Source: Rhizobiaceae bacterium (GTDB taxonomy: Bacteria; Pseudomonadota; Alphaproteobacteria; Rhizobiales; Rhizobiaceae). Taken from it: a stretch of DNA of 24,798 nt. The position numbers were made by a program, and so were the translations under genes. Where the stretch lies: positions 1-24,798 of the forward strand of contig JAKISV010000020.1 in assembly GCA_021648425.1 (NCBI GenBank). Direction: 5' to 3'. Shown piece by piece: positions 1 to 8,235 of the stretch (its first letter is position 1; each line of letters starts with the position of its first letter). The notes under the pieces are model-generated. The model did not search any database. It was given only the letters and a program-made list of their open reading frames with translations, and was not told where the DNA came from.

Positions 1-977
1 TTGAAGACAACAAATGTAGCTGAGATCAGACCATATTTTGCCCCGGGCAGAGTAACAGTAAAAAAGGTTCTGGTTTTACTCGCCCCCAGCGCATCAGAGG
101 CCTCGTAAAGGCGGGCATCTGAAATCGACAGGGCAGTCTGAATGATAATCATCGCATGGGGAAAGGTAAAAAACACCGAGCCGGCAATGATACCGATTGG
201 CCCGTAGATAGATTGATCACCCATCAAAAAATTCAACATGCCCTGATTACCAAACAGATAAACCAGCGCAATGCCGGGCAAAAGTGAGGGCACCAAAATA
301 GGCGCCATGGCGATCACCCTGAATGCACCTTTGTACCGCATTTGGCTGCGCGCAATGGCATAGGCAAATGAAAACGCCAGGGTGATAGTGATGATGGTGC
401 TGATAGCGGCGATGAACAGTGAATTGTAGATTGAATTAAACAAAGAAGGGTTCGAAAAATACTGCTTGAAATTATCAAAGCCAATGGATTTTGCCGGCTT
501 TAGATAGATGCGGCGAAAATCATTACTGGAAAATTCATGCCAACGTGTGTCGGTAATCTGTTCGCTGCCGGAGAGAAACGAGCCGCCTGACTGAACATTG
601 CGCAGGCGATAGCGCGTGGTTGCGCGAAAACTGTACCCCTCAATCATTGAGACAATTGACAATCTGCCATCAGAAGAGGTTTGCAATTCTTCGGGTTTAA
701 CTTTGCCGGTAGCGCTATTCAGCTCATCAACATTGATGGGCTCACTCCAACCCTCTTGTTTGTCGATCTGGATTTCAAAGCGCGCGAGATCGAAAGAAAA
801 TGTATTGAAGGATTTCGATAACATCGCATAGAGCGGCAGGGCCAGAGTGACGACAAGGTAAAGGCCTATCACCAGCATAAATGCGCGCATAATCCAGGTA
901 TCGCTACCAGCTTTTGGCCGAATTTTTGGTTGGGTTACCCCGATTTCTGCAGGTGTTTCAGGAGGCAGTAAAACCAT
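1..977 (-). CDS. phnU2: 2-aminoethylphosphonate-type ABC transporter permease (partial, 3' end off window)
   Basis: The frame is open from an ATG at 977 down to base 1 with no stop, giving about 325 N-terminal residues; the C-terminus lies outside the window. After a short cytoplasmic start there is one membrane segment (about residues 35-55), then roughly 110 soluble, presumably periplasmic residues, then several hydrophobic segments and a binding-protein-dependent permease core (an EASDALGASKTR EAA-loop motif near residue 300). A permease with this long first loop, next to PhnT2 and PhnS2, matches the fused two-domain PhnU2 family, usually about 550 residues, so roughly 40% is missing. The start lies just past the phnT2 stop (980), which fits one operon. 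The 2-aminoethylphosphonate substrate is inferred from the binding protein; no phosphonate-degrading enzyme is visible here. Confidence 0.85.
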   Translation of the reverse strand, partial: MVLLPPETPAEIGVTQPKIRPKAGSDTWIMRAFMLVIGLYLVVTLALPLYAMLSKSFNTFSFDLARFEIQIDKQEGWSEPINVDELNSATGKVKPEELQTSSDGRLSIVSMIEGYSFRATTRYRLRNVQSGGSFLSGSEQITDTRWHEFSSNDFRRIYLKPAKSIGFDNFKQYFSNPSLFNSIYNSLFIAAISTIITITLAFSFAYAIARSQMRYKGAFRVIAMAPILVPSLLPGIALVYLFGNQGMLNFLMGDQSIYGPIGIIAGSVFFTFPHAMIIIQTALSISDARLYEASDALGASKTRTFFTVTLPGAKYGLISATFVVF

Positions 978-979
978 GA

Positions 980-2098
980 TCAATCGTCAGCCAGGTAAAA
1001 ACGCAGGGCATTTTCCGGCAGTTCCACCTTAATCTTTTTGCCCTCTTCAATTGAGATCCTGCGAACCGCATTGATAGAAAAATCGGCCGTGATATTCTGA
1101 CCCCCAAGTTCTTTACCCGTAAGTTGCGTGCGCCAGAATGAACCTAGAAATTCCATTTGTTTGACTGTTAGGGTTATCGGCTTATTTGAACCTTTTTGAA
1201 TTTTTTTATCAACTGCACCAAGGGGGATAATATCTTCGGGACGGATGGTGGCCGTGCCTTCCTTATTGGGATGATCGTGGGGCTGACAGGACAATTCGAG
1301 TTTACCGATTTTGATACTGTTGTTGCCGAGGGAGGTGGTTTTGAGTTTGTTCATTTCACCGATAAAATCTGCAACAAAAAGTGTGGCGGGGTTGCGGTAG
1401 ATCTCCTGCGGGGTGCCAACCTGTTCAATCGTGCCGTGGTCCATGACGACAATGCGATCAGCCATGGTGAGCGCCTCTTCCTGGTCGTGGGTTACCATGA
1501 TGGTGGTAATGGCCAGTTTGTCCTGCAGGCTTTTGATTTCATGACGCAGGCGGGTGCGCACTTTTGCATCAAGCGCGGATAAGGGTTCATCCAGCAACAG
1601 CAGGCCCGGCGAAGTGGCAAGTGCCCTGGCCAGCGCCACGCGTTGTTGTTGACCGCCCGATAGCTGGGCTGGATATTTTGTGCCCTGGTCGGGCAGGCCC
1701 ACCAGGTCGAGCAGCTCAGCTACTTTTTGTTTGACCGAAATTTTGTCTTTGCCGGAATTTTCCAGGCCGTAGCCTACATTGTGGTTTACGTCGAGATTGG
1801 GAAACAATGCGTAAGACTGGAAAACAATACCAAAATCGCGCTCTGCCGGGGGCAGGGGGGATATGTCTTTTCCTGCCTGGGTAATTATTCCCGCTGTTTG
1901 GATATCAAGACCGGCAATAGCGCGCAGAAACGTGGTTTTTCCACAGCCCGATGGCCCAAGAAAACAGATGAATTCTCCCTCATATACATCAAGGGAGATG
2001 TTGTTTAAGGCAGTAAAAGTACCAAAATTTTTCGTCAGGTTTTGCACCTGCAAAAACGGTTCAGAAGTAATTCCCGGTTTTTCAGCCTGCTGGCTCAT
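980..2098 (-). CDS. phnT2: 2-aminoethylphosphonate-type ABC transporter ATP-binding protein
   Basis: 372 residues, the usual size for an importer ATPase with a C-terminal TOBE-like regulatory domain. Walker A is GPSGCGKTT (residues 48-56), the Q-loop Q94, the signature LSGGQ (146-150), Walker B LLLLDE (166-171), and the switch histidine H204 in MVTHD. Residues after about 240 form the TOBE part. All catalytic residues are present, so the protein should be active. It would power uptake from the cytoplasmic face, together with the permease downstream (2-base gap) and the binding protein upstream. Sequence alone could also fit a spermidine/putrescine or iron(III) importer; the phosphonate assignment comes from the neighbouring PhnS2. 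Confidence 0.9.
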   Translation of the reverse strand: MSQQAEKPGITSEPFLQVQNLTKNFGTFTALNNISLDVYEGEFICFLGPSGCGKTTFLRAIAGLDIQTAGIITQAGKDISPLPPAERDFGIVFQSYALFPNLDVNHNVGYGLENSGKDKISVKQKVAELLDLVGLPDQGTKYPAQLSGGQQQRVALARALATSPGLLLLDEPLSALDAKVRTRLRHEIKSLQDKLAITTIMVTHDQEEALTMADRIVVMDHGTIEQVGTPQEIYRNPATLFVADFIGEMNKLKTTSLGNNSIKIGKLELSCQPHDHPNKEGTATIRPEDIIPLGAVDKKIQKGSNKPITLTVKQMEFLGSFWRTQLTGKELGGQNITADFSINAVRRISIEEGKKIKVELPENALRFYLADD

Positions 2099-2141
2099 TT
2101 GTTTTCAAATCCGTTTTATGAGCCTTTGGCGCATGTTTGAA

Positions 2142-2170
2142 ACGACCCCCGCGCCAGGCGCGGGGATCGT
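2142..2170 (-). terminator. GC-rich hairpin between phnS2 and phnT2
   Basis: An inverted repeat pairs CCCCGCGC with GCGCGGGG around a CAG loop and extends by ACGA/TCGT with one mismatch between. On the minus strand it is followed only by TTTC, so termination would be partial. Its place right after the binding-protein gene suggests an attenuator or mRNA 3'-end stabiliser that lets PhnS2 be made in excess over PhnT2 and the permease. Confidence 0.6.
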
Positions 2171-2212
2171 ATCATATTGTTGCGATGAGGCTTGCTTTAC
2201 TGCCTGCCAAAT

Positions 2213-3247
2213 TTAGTTTTTTGCCTCAGATTTTCCGTCATAGCGCTTTTGCCATTCGGTCAAAATGCGTTTGCGATTGTTGGCGGCGTTTTCAAAATCA
2301 TTGTCGATCATTTTTTCCAGTAGGTTCTCCGGGAAAAACTTGACCGGTTTGGCAACGCCGGGATAGGCGACAACCGCGTAGCCTGAATTATACATTTCGT
2401 TGGCTTTTTTGGTGACGGTCCAGTCGACCAGGGTTTTTGCGTCAGCAAGATTATCGGTGCCGGCGATGATTGCCGTTGCTTCCATTTCCCAACCCACGCC
2501 TTCTGATGGTACGATAATATCTATCGGTGCACCTTTGGCTTTGGATTTTGCGCCACGAAATGCGAACGAAATGCCAATTGGTATTTCACCCGCAGCGGCC
2601 AGTTTGCAGGGTTTTGAACCCGAATGGGTGTAACGGGCAATATTTTCGTGCAGGCCGTCCATATATTCCCAGCCGCCCTCTTCGCCAAACATTTGCAGCC
2701 AGCTTGAAACATCAAGAAAACCGGTGCCGGAAGAATTTGGGTTCGGCATGATGATTTTGCCCTTGTACATGGGGTCGAGTAAATCCTTCCATGATGTCGG
2801 CGCGGTGAGGCCTGCTTTCGCCCCTTCCACAGTATTGTAGCAAACTGCCGCCACCCAGGCATCCATACCCACCCAGCTTGGGGGGGAAGATTTATCGACG
2901 AATTTTGGATCGAGTTTCTCAACGCCTTTGGGTGCATAGGGTTCCAGCATACCTTCACTTTTCATCAAGAGAAGCGATGTTCCAGCCAGCCCCCAGATCA
3001 CATCTGCCTGAGGGTTGTTCTTTTCTGCCAGCAGTTTTGCGGTGACAATGCCGGTGGAATCGCGAACCCATTTAATGGTGATATCGGGATAGTCTTCATT
3101 GAATTTGGCGGCATATTTTTTCAGGTCTTCAGCTTCAATGGCTGTATAGACGGTGAGTTCACCGGCAAGTGCCAGGGGGCTGGAGGACAACAATAAAACT
3201 GCGCTAAAAGCTGCTGCTCCTGCTGAATTTAAAATTTGCGATATCAT
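2213..3247 (-). CDS. phnS2: 2-aminoethylphosphonate-type ABC transporter substrate-binding protein
   Basis: 344 residues with a Sec signal peptide: a hydrophobic stretch and an ALA|G cleavage site after about residue 28. The mature protein starts ELTVYTA and carries family-typical stretches such as WVRDSTGIVTAKLLAEK, WVGMDAWVAA, MPNPNSSGTGFLDVS and THSGSKPCK, which I recognise as the periplasmic binding protein of the putative 2-aminoethylphosphonate transporter (PhnS2). It lacks a lipobox, so it should be free in the periplasm. The start has a good AAGGAAA ribosome site. It is the first gene of the operon phnS2-phnT2-phnU2. Related iron(III)-binding proteins are the main alternative, but these motifs favour the phosphonate group. 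Confidence 0.88.
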   Translation of the reverse strand: MISQILNSAGAAAFSAVLLLSSSPLALAGELTVYTAIEAEDLKKYAAKFNEDYPDITIKWVRDSTGIVTAKLLAEKNNPQADVIWGLAGTSLLLMKSEGMLEPYAPKGVEKLDPKFVDKSSPPSWVGMDAWVAAVCYNTVEGAKAGLTAPTSWKDLLDPMYKGKIIMPNPNSSGTGFLDVSSWLQMFGEEGGWEYMDGLHENIARYTHSGSKPCKLAAAGEIPIGISFAFRGAKSKAKGAPIDIIVPSEGVGWEMEATAIIAGTDNLADAKTLVDWTVTKKANEMYNSGYAVVAYPGVAKPVKFFPENLLEKMIDNDFENAANNRKRILTEWQKRYDGKSEAKN

Positions 3248-3314
3248 GCTATTTCCTTTCCCTGTTATTTTCGTGCATTGTTACAGAAAACAAGATCGGC
3301 ATCCAATGCAAAAA

Positions 3315-4511
3315 TTAATTTGTCAAGCGTCGTGCCAACAAGGCTGATAATATCAACATCAATCCGCCAAGCAGGAAATAGGCACCGGAAAAATTAACAG
3401 GGCTTACGGTGCTGGTGAACCAGGCAAAAGAATAATTTGATAAAAATGGCCCGATTATCGCCGCCAGCCCAGAGATGCCGCTCAATGCACCTTGTAAGTA
3501 TCCCTGATCAGAAGCATCAACGCGTTTCGAGGCGTAGGTCTGCATGGCAGTGGAGGCGAGCGCCCAACCCAGCACATGGGGTATAATGCCAAAATAGCTG
3601 AGTAGACCCCAGGTATTAAAGGCCAGCAGCAAAAACATTGAGGCGGATAATATCGAACCATAGATGATGGTTTTTACTTCTCCCAGCCACGGTATGATTT
3701 TGCCCGCCAGTAGCCCCTGCACAATGATATAACTGATGCCGACAACGGCGAGAGATAAACCCGCATCGCGCATGCCCCAGCCATATTGGTTCTGGGTAAA
3801 CAGCACCCAGATGCTTTCCATGCCGCGTTGCATGGTGGTGGAAATCAGTATGACTATGGCGATCGTGGCAAGTGAAGCGGTGGTAAATATCCAGCGTATG
3901 GCGGCAAAGGGGTTGGAGCTGAGAAATGAGCGTTTTTTGCGTTTTTGTGGCGGTAGTGATTCTTTCAGGAAAATCAGGCCAAAACCGACATTGGCAAAGG
4001 ACAAAAATGCAGCAAAAAAGAAGGGTAGCCGTAAATCAATTTCTCCCAGAACTCCGCCAACCAGCGGGCCGATGATAAATCCAACACCAAACGCTGCCCC
4101 GATCATGCCAAACCCCTTGGCACGATCCTTTTTTTCGGTGGTATCGGCCACATAGGCATTGGCAATAGCCATCGATGCGGCAAACGACCCGCCAACCAGC
4201 CGACCCAGAAACATCCAGCCAATTGTCGGAGCAAAAGCAAGCAACAGGTTATCCAGGCCAAGGGCGCCAAGCGATATCAGCATCACCGGTTTGCGACCAA
4301 AACGGTCGGACAAAATGCCCATCATCGGGGCGACAACAAATTGCATGACAGAAAATATGATAGCGGTAGCGCCATAAATAACGGCTACTTCAGATACGCT
4401 GCCGCCAGTGAGGTCTTTTACCAAAAGCGGCAGAATTGGCCAGGCCAAACCAACACCCATCATGTTTATCATGACAGTAACAAGGACAATCAGCAGGCTG
4501 GGGTTTGGCAC
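3315..4511 (-). CDS. MFS transporter, tetracycline-resistance (TCR/Tet) family
   Basis: 398 residues with about 12 hydrophobic segments, the size of TetA-type proton-coupled exporters. MFS motif A is clear as GILSDRFGRKPV (residues 65-76), and the region GRLVGGSFAASMAIANAYVAD is typical of the TetA/MdtG branch. It sits in the inner membrane and probably exports a small molecule by proton antiport. Its substrate cannot be read from the sequence. The ATG lies 9 bases after the gpt stop on the same strand, so the two are probably co-transcribed, which raises (without proving) a link to purine bases or analogues. It need not be a drug-resistance gene. Confidence 0.85.
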   Translation of the reverse strand: MPNPSLLIVLVTVMINMMGVGLAWPILPLLVKDLTGGSVSEVAVIYGATAIIFSVMQFVVAPMMGILSDRFGRKPVMLISLGALGLDNLLLAFAPTIGWMFLGRLVGGSFAASMAIANAYVADTTEKKDRAKGFGMIGAAFGVGFIIGPLVGGVLGEIDLRLPFFFAAFLSFANVGFGLIFLKESLPPQKRKKRSFLSSNPFAAIRWIFTTASLATIAIVILISTTMQRGMESIWVLFTQNQYGWGMRDAGLSLAVVGISYIIVQGLLAGKIIPWLGEVKTIIYGSILSASMFLLLAFNTWGLLSYFGIIPHVLGWALASTAMQTYASKRVDASDQGYLQGALSGISGLAAIIGPFLSNYSFAWFTSTVSPVNFSGAYFLLGGLMLILSALLARRLTN

Positions 4512-4520
4512 TAACAGGCC

Positions 4521-5039
4521 CTAACTATCATCTTTTCCCGAAATTGGTGCGGAATAGGCCAAATCCATGTCCCAGGGAAAATAAATCCAGGTATCCTGAC
4601 TGACTTCGGTAACAAAAGTATCTGCCACCGGGCAGCCTTTTGGTTTGGCATAGACTGTTGCGATATGAGCATTGGGCAGCATATCACGTACTTTTTGAGC
4701 AGTTTTACCGGTGTCAGTGAGATCATCAATCACCAGAACACTTTCACCGCCATTGGTATCATTGATGATGTCATCTGCAATGGTTTTCAATACATCCAGA
4801 TCACCTTGATCTTTATATTCATGGTAAGAGGCAATGCATACGGTTTCAATTTTTCTGATACCCAGTTCGCGGGCAATAATGGCAGCGGGAACAAGGCCGC
4901 CGCGGGTGATGGCAATAATAGTTTTCCATTCACCTTTTGCATCAGCAAGTCCGGCAAGACGCCAGGCTAATGCTTTGCAGTCCCGGTGAAACTGGTCCCA
5001 GGAAACCGGGAAGGCTTTGGAGGCGGGATTTTCTGACAT
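4521..5039 (-). CDS. gpt: Xanthine(-guanine) phosphoribosyltransferase
   Basis: 172 residues from the ATG at 5039. This enzyme transfers the phosphoribosyl group of PRPP to xanthine or guanine (purine salvage), probably at the inner membrane face. The PRPP-binding motif VLVIDDLTDTGKTA is at residues 101-114, and the C-terminal segment QDTWIYFPWDM closely parallels QDTWIEQPWDM of E. coli Gpt. The flexible loop around ASYHEYKDQGD is intact. I chose 5039 over the upstream in-frame ATG at 5090 because AGGA stands 7 bases before it and the extra 17 residues are not family-like. It is followed by the MFS gene after 9 bases. Confidence 0.9.
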   Translation of the reverse strand: MSENPASKAFPVSWDQFHRDCKALAWRLAGLADAKGEWKTIIAITRGGLVPAAIIARELGIRKIETVCIASYHEYKDQGDLDVLKTIADDIINDTNGGESVLVIDDLTDTGKTAQKVRDMLPNAHIATVYAKPKGCPVADTFVTEVSQDTWIYFPWDMDLAYSAPISGKDDS

Positions 5040-5214
5040 GAGCTGGTCCTGAAATTTGAAAACAATAAGCAATGCACTGCTAATTGGCATGCCGTTGGGA
5101 TATAGCTATTTGAATTGATCGCACATTTTGATTATCTATTGGCGCATTTCAAGCACTAAATGTAATTGATCCCAATTTGTTTGATGTCACTGGCTGATAA
5201 TATGGAGCTAAACT

Positions 5215-5720
5215 ATGATTACCAATGAATTTGTGAAGACCATGGCGCGTTATAACCAATGGCAGAATGATAGCGTTTATAAGGCCAGCGATGAATTGGG
5301 AGAAGAAGCGCGCAAGCTGGACCGAGGGGCTTTTTTTGGCTCGATACACCGCACTTTGTGTCACCTTTTGTGGGGCGATATGTTGTGGACCAGCAGGTTT
5401 GCTAACCTTGAGGAGCCCGCAGTTCTGACGATCGCAGATTCATCAGGCCTGATTGAGAGCTGGGAGGAATTGAAATCCAGACGGTTTGCTCTGGATGAAA
5501 AATTATAAGCTGGGCAGATAGCCTTGAAAACAAAGAAATCACCGGTCAGATGGACTGGTTTTCAGGCTCGATCAACAAAGATGTTAGCCGACCGCTTGGC
5601 GAACTGCTGGTTCATTTTTTCAACCACCAGACCCATCATCGCGGCCAGGTAAATGCCATGATTACTGCAGCCGGTGGCAGGCCGGATGATACGGATTTAT
5701 TCATAATGTCAATGCGTTGA
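5215..5720 (+). pseudogene. DinB family protein, interrupted by a -1 frameshift
   Basis: The first frame runs from ATG 5215 (GGAG before it) to a stop at 5506-5508 and gives about 97 residues of a DinB/YfiT-like four-helix metalloprotein (FVKTMARYNQWQN, TLCHLLWGDMLW). The rest continues in the -1 frame from about 5505 to TGA 5718-5720, with SWADSLE and the typical HFFNHQTHHRGQV metal-site motif. Adding one A to the AAAAA run at 5498-5502 restores one protein of about 168 residues, the normal family length. The metal ligands would be H near residue 49 and the two His of the HHRGQ region. It is either a recent pseudogene or a homopolymer sequencing error. Confidence 0.85.
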
Positions 5721-5741
5721 GGTGGATTGCTGAATTTCGAT

Positions 5742-6491
5742 TCACAAACTGCGCTGGTGTACTAACATTGTTTCGATGTCTGATACCGCTGCATCCAAAG
5801 CTTCTTGCGATCGGGCGCGAACAACGATTTGAGTGGAATAGCGATTGCCATCAAAACGCGGATAGGAACCGATAGAACTATCCTTATGCTTTTTGGCAAT
5901 TGCCGCCAGGGGGTCGCCTATGGTTCCTTCGCCATAAGAGCAGTCGATATTTGCAGAAAGCAGAATTTCACCCCCATTCAATTCAGGCTCAATGGAAAGC
6001 ACCATGGCTTTGAAGATATCGGGCACTCCTGCCATTACATAGACATTTTCAACCCTGAACCCTGGTGCCACTGATACGCAATTATCGATCAGATCTGCTC
6101 CAACAGGAGTACGTGCCATTTTCTGGCGGGCAGGGGTGAATTCCATTTTGCGTTGTTTATAGTGCGTTTCCAGCAAAGGAAACGCGACAGGATGATAATC
6201 AACCTGCAATTCGAAAGCGGCACCGATCGCGTCGGTGGTAATATCGTCATGGGTGGGGCCGATGCCGCCACTGGTAAAAACATAATTGTAACGGTTTCGC
6301 AGATTATTGACGGCTGCAATAATGTCCTCGTGATTATCGGCAACAATTCTCACTTCATGCAGTTCGATACCTTTAATGTTCAAAAAAGCTGCAAGATAGG
6401 CGATATTGCGATCCTGGGTGCGGCCAGACAATAATTCATCGCCAATTGCTACCATTGCGGCTGTAATTTGGTTTTTGTTCATGTTAGGCAT
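5742..6491 (-). CDS. CinA N-terminal-like / molybdopterin-binding (MoCF) domain protein
   Basis: 249 residues, one MoaB/Mog-like domain plus a C-terminal extension. Visible motifs are AIGDELLSGRTQDRN (about residues 15-29) and TSGGIGPTHDDIT (about 93-105), the nucleotide/pterin-binding signature shared by CinA, MoeA and Mog. The C-terminal NMN-deamidase domain of full-length CinA (about 400 residues) is absent, so this is the short alphaproteobacterial form often annotated competence/damage-inducible protein A. Family members of this type may act as nucleotide pyrophosphatases; its substrate is unknown. MPNMNK offers two start codons; the first (6491) has a weak AGAG upstream. It converges on the dinB remnant with a 21-base gap. 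Confidence 0.85.
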   Translation of the reverse strand: MPNMNKNQITAAMVAIGDELLSGRTQDRNIAYLAAFLNIKGIELHEVRIVADNHEDIIAAVNNLRNRYNYVFTSGGIGPTHDDITTDAIGAAFELQVDYHPVAFPLLETHYKQRKMEFTPARQKMARTPVGADLIDNCVSVAPGFRVENVYVMAGVPDIFKAMVLSIEPELNGGEILLSANIDCSYGEGTIGDPLAAIAKKHKDSSIGSYPRFDGNRYSTQIVVRARSQEALDAAVSDIETMLVHQRSL

Positions 6492-6672
6492 GGTATCTCT
6501 ATCATTATGATTGCGGCAAATTGTTTGTTCGCAGGCAATCCTCTCAATTCAGCAATGAATTATTCAATTCCGGCGCAAACTGTGCAAACAGATGCCAGAT
6601 CATTGATTGGGGCAGGATGGCCGTTTAGTGATAAACAGATATATATTAACCGTTCAAGAGGTTTTGATTCGC

Positions 6673-7710
6673 ATGGCATCTAATAATAAAAAAGCGGGTA
6701 AAGAGCGCGAGCTTATGTCAGCGCGCGATTTGCTGAAAGCTTTAGCACCCTACCGTAAACCCAGTGGGGTCAGAAGCATTTGGGAACTGGTAGTTACCAT
6801 TGTCCCGTTTATTGTATTGTCCGTAGCTGCATGGATGGCGCTCTCAGTCAGTTACTGGCTGACCCTGGCCATCAGTCTGCCCGCCGGCGGTTTTCTTGTG
6901 CGGTTTTTCCTAATTCAGCATGATTGTGGCCACCGGGCGTTTTTCAATTCCAAAAAAACCAATGATTGGGTGGGCAGAATCCTTGGAGTATTCACGCTCA
7001 CACCTTATGATAACTGGCGGCGCAGCCATGCCATACACCATGCAACTTCAGGAAACCTGGATGAGCGTGGAGTGGGCGATATAGATATGCTGACCGTTCG
7101 CGAATATCGCGCCGCATCTAAAAGCCGGCAGTTCTGGTATCGCGTCTATCGCAGTCCAATCGTATTATTTGTAATTGGCCCCGCCTATCAGTTTTTGCTG
7201 CGAAACCGCGCACCGCTGATGTTTGATAATGACAAACGCCGCTATTATATCAGTGTCATGGGAACCAATCTGGCGATTGCCGCAATTGTAGCGACGCTGA
7301 TTTATTATATCGGGCTTGGTCCGTTTCTGGCAGTGCATTTACCCATCACCATGGTGGCAGCTACCATCGGGGTGTGGATGTTTTATGTGCAACACCAGTT
7401 TGAGAACACATTGTGGGACGGTGAAGAGCGCTGGGAAATGTATGAGGCGGCACTTAAAGGCAGTTCCCATTACGACCTGCCTGCTCCGTTGCGCTGGATT
7501 ACGGCGAATATAGGTGTTCATCATGTGCATCACCTGGCAAGCCGTATTCCCTATTACCGTTTGCAGGATGTATTGCGTGATTTTCCCGAACTGGTCGATA
7601 TCCGCCGCCTGACACTGAAACAGTCTCTGGCATGCATTAATTTGCGACTGTGGGATGAAGACAGCAGGAAACTGGTTTCATTTGCAGAGGCGCGTTCAAT
7701 CCCGGCCTGA
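6673..7710 (+). CDS. Membrane fatty acid desaturase
   Basis: 345 residues from ATG 6673, which has AAGAGG 11 bases upstream; the frame is open for 22 more codons upstream, but that part looks non-coding. The three histidine boxes of membrane di-iron desaturases are present: HDCGH (residues 83-87), HAIHH (119-123) and HHVHH (283-287). Hydrophobic pairs lie at about 38-80 and 195-240. It would insert a double bond into acyl chains of membrane lipids using electrons from a ferredoxin or cytochrome partner not seen here. The spacing and the NIGVHHVHHL form resemble bacterial omega-6/delta-12-type (DesA-like) enzymes, but the double-bond position cannot be read. It appears to be a single-gene unit. 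Confidence 0.9.
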   Translation: MASNNKKAGKERELMSARDLLKALAPYRKPSGVRSIWELVVTIVPFIVLSVAAWMALSVSYWLTLAISLPAGGFLVRFFLIQHDCGHRAFFNSKKTNDWVGRILGVFTLTPYDNWRRSHAIHHATSGNLDERGVGDIDMLTVREYRAASKSRQFWYRVYRSPIVLFVIGPAYQFLLRNRAPLMFDNDKRRYYISVMGTNLAIAAIVATLIYYIGLGPFLAVHLPITMVAATIGVWMFYVQHQFENTLWDGEERWEMYEAALKGSSHYDLPAPLRWITANIGVHHVHHLASRIPYYRLQDVLRDFPELVDIRRLTLKQSLACINLRLWDEDSRKLVSFAEARSIPA

Positions 7711-7760
7711 AACCTAAAAAGCGATTAGCAGTTATATTTCGCCTGTTGGGATGTTTCTTA

Positions 7761-7789
7761 CTTGCAACAAATGCCAAATCCGCTATAGA
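7761..7789 (+). promoter_or_regulatory. Candidate sigma-70 promoter for the tRNA pair
   Basis: CTTGCA (7761-7766) and CTATAGA (7783-7789) stand 16-17 bases apart, close to the alphaproteobacterial housekeeping consensus CTTGAC-N17-CTATAT. Transcription would start near 7796 and reach tRNA-Tyr at 7884 after a leader of about 90 bases. Prediction by eye only. Confidence 0.45.
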
Positions 7790-7883
7790 AGCGCTGTGAT
7801 TTCAGGTTGTTTTGCGAGACAGATAAAATGTTGTGCAATTCGGTTTTTCTGAAATTTCCATATGTCTTTGTTTTCATTGACAT

Positions 7884-7968
7884 GGAGGAGTGTCCGAGTG
7901 GTTAAAGGAGACGGACTGTAAATCCGTTCGCTTAGCGTACGCTGGTTCGAATCCAGCCTCCTCCACCA
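7884..7968 (+). tRNA. tRNA-Tyr (anticodon GUA)
   Basis: 85 bases with encoded CCA. The acceptor stem GGAGGAG (7884-7890) pairs perfectly with CTCCTCC (7958-7964), followed by A73 and CCA. The anticodon stem ACGGA/TCCGT encloses the loop CTGTAAA, giving anticodon GTA at 7918-7920. A long variable arm (type II tRNA) and the T-arm GGTTCGAATCC fit bacterial tRNA-Tyr. The tRNA-Gly gene follows 101 bases later and is probably in the same transcript. Confidence 0.97.
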
Positions 7969-8069
7969 TTTTTCTTAGCGCTATCGCCTTGTGGCTAAAT
8001 GAGCGCGGGAATGGTGGCTTGCGTGCTACAGCTGTTACAATACAGTGGCCTTAGTGTGCGGAAATAATC

Positions 8070-8143
8070 GCGGGTATAGCTCAATGGTAGAGCAGCAGCC
8101 TTCCAAGCTGAATACGAGGGTTCGATTCCCTCTACCCGCTCCA
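8070..8143 (+). tRNA. tRNA-Gly (anticodon UCC)
   Basis: 74 bases with encoded CCA. The acceptor GCGGGTA (8070-8076) pairs with TACCCGC (8133-8139); the discriminator is T. The anticodon loop CTTCCAA gives TCC at 8102-8104. The D-arm GCTC/GAGC and T-arm GAGGG/CCCTC are perfect. Position 27-43 of the anticodon stem is G-A, which I recall as normal in alphaproteobacterial tRNA-Gly(UCC). Its 3' end (8125-8144) is repeated at 8774-8793. Confidence 0.97.
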
Positions 8144-8144
8144 G
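8125..8144 (+). repeat. Direct repeat copy 1, inside the tRNA-Gly 3' end (possible attB half)
   Basis: Twenty bases covering part of the T-arm, the 3' acceptor strand, CCA and one following G. They match 8774-8793 at 19 of 20 positions (C8132 versus A8781). Tyrosine-recombinase elements commonly integrate at tRNA 3' ends and leave such duplications. Confidence 0.7.
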
Positions 8145-8235
8145 CGCTATTTCAACGAAATACTTTGTCTAATTATCAATCTGGCATGTGAAAAAATTAG
8201 GCCTGCACTTATTGTGCATTCCGTTTTCCTGATCT

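Noticed and set aside
1196..1582. Long plus-strand frame inside phnT2
   Set aside because: Lies antisense to an intact ATPase with all motifs; its product has no recognisable family features.
2521..2958. 145-codon minus-strand frame inside phnS2
   Set aside because: Shifted frame of the binding-protein gene; the real frame has a signal peptide and conserved motifs.
3736..4155. 139-codon plus-strand frame inside the MFS gene
   Set aside because: Antisense shadow of a membrane protein; composition unlike real coding sequence here.
6607..6672. Upstream extension of the desaturase to an ATG at 6607
   Set aside because: The 22 extra residues are not hydrophobic or conserved-looking, and the ATG at 6673 has AAGAGG at a workable distance.
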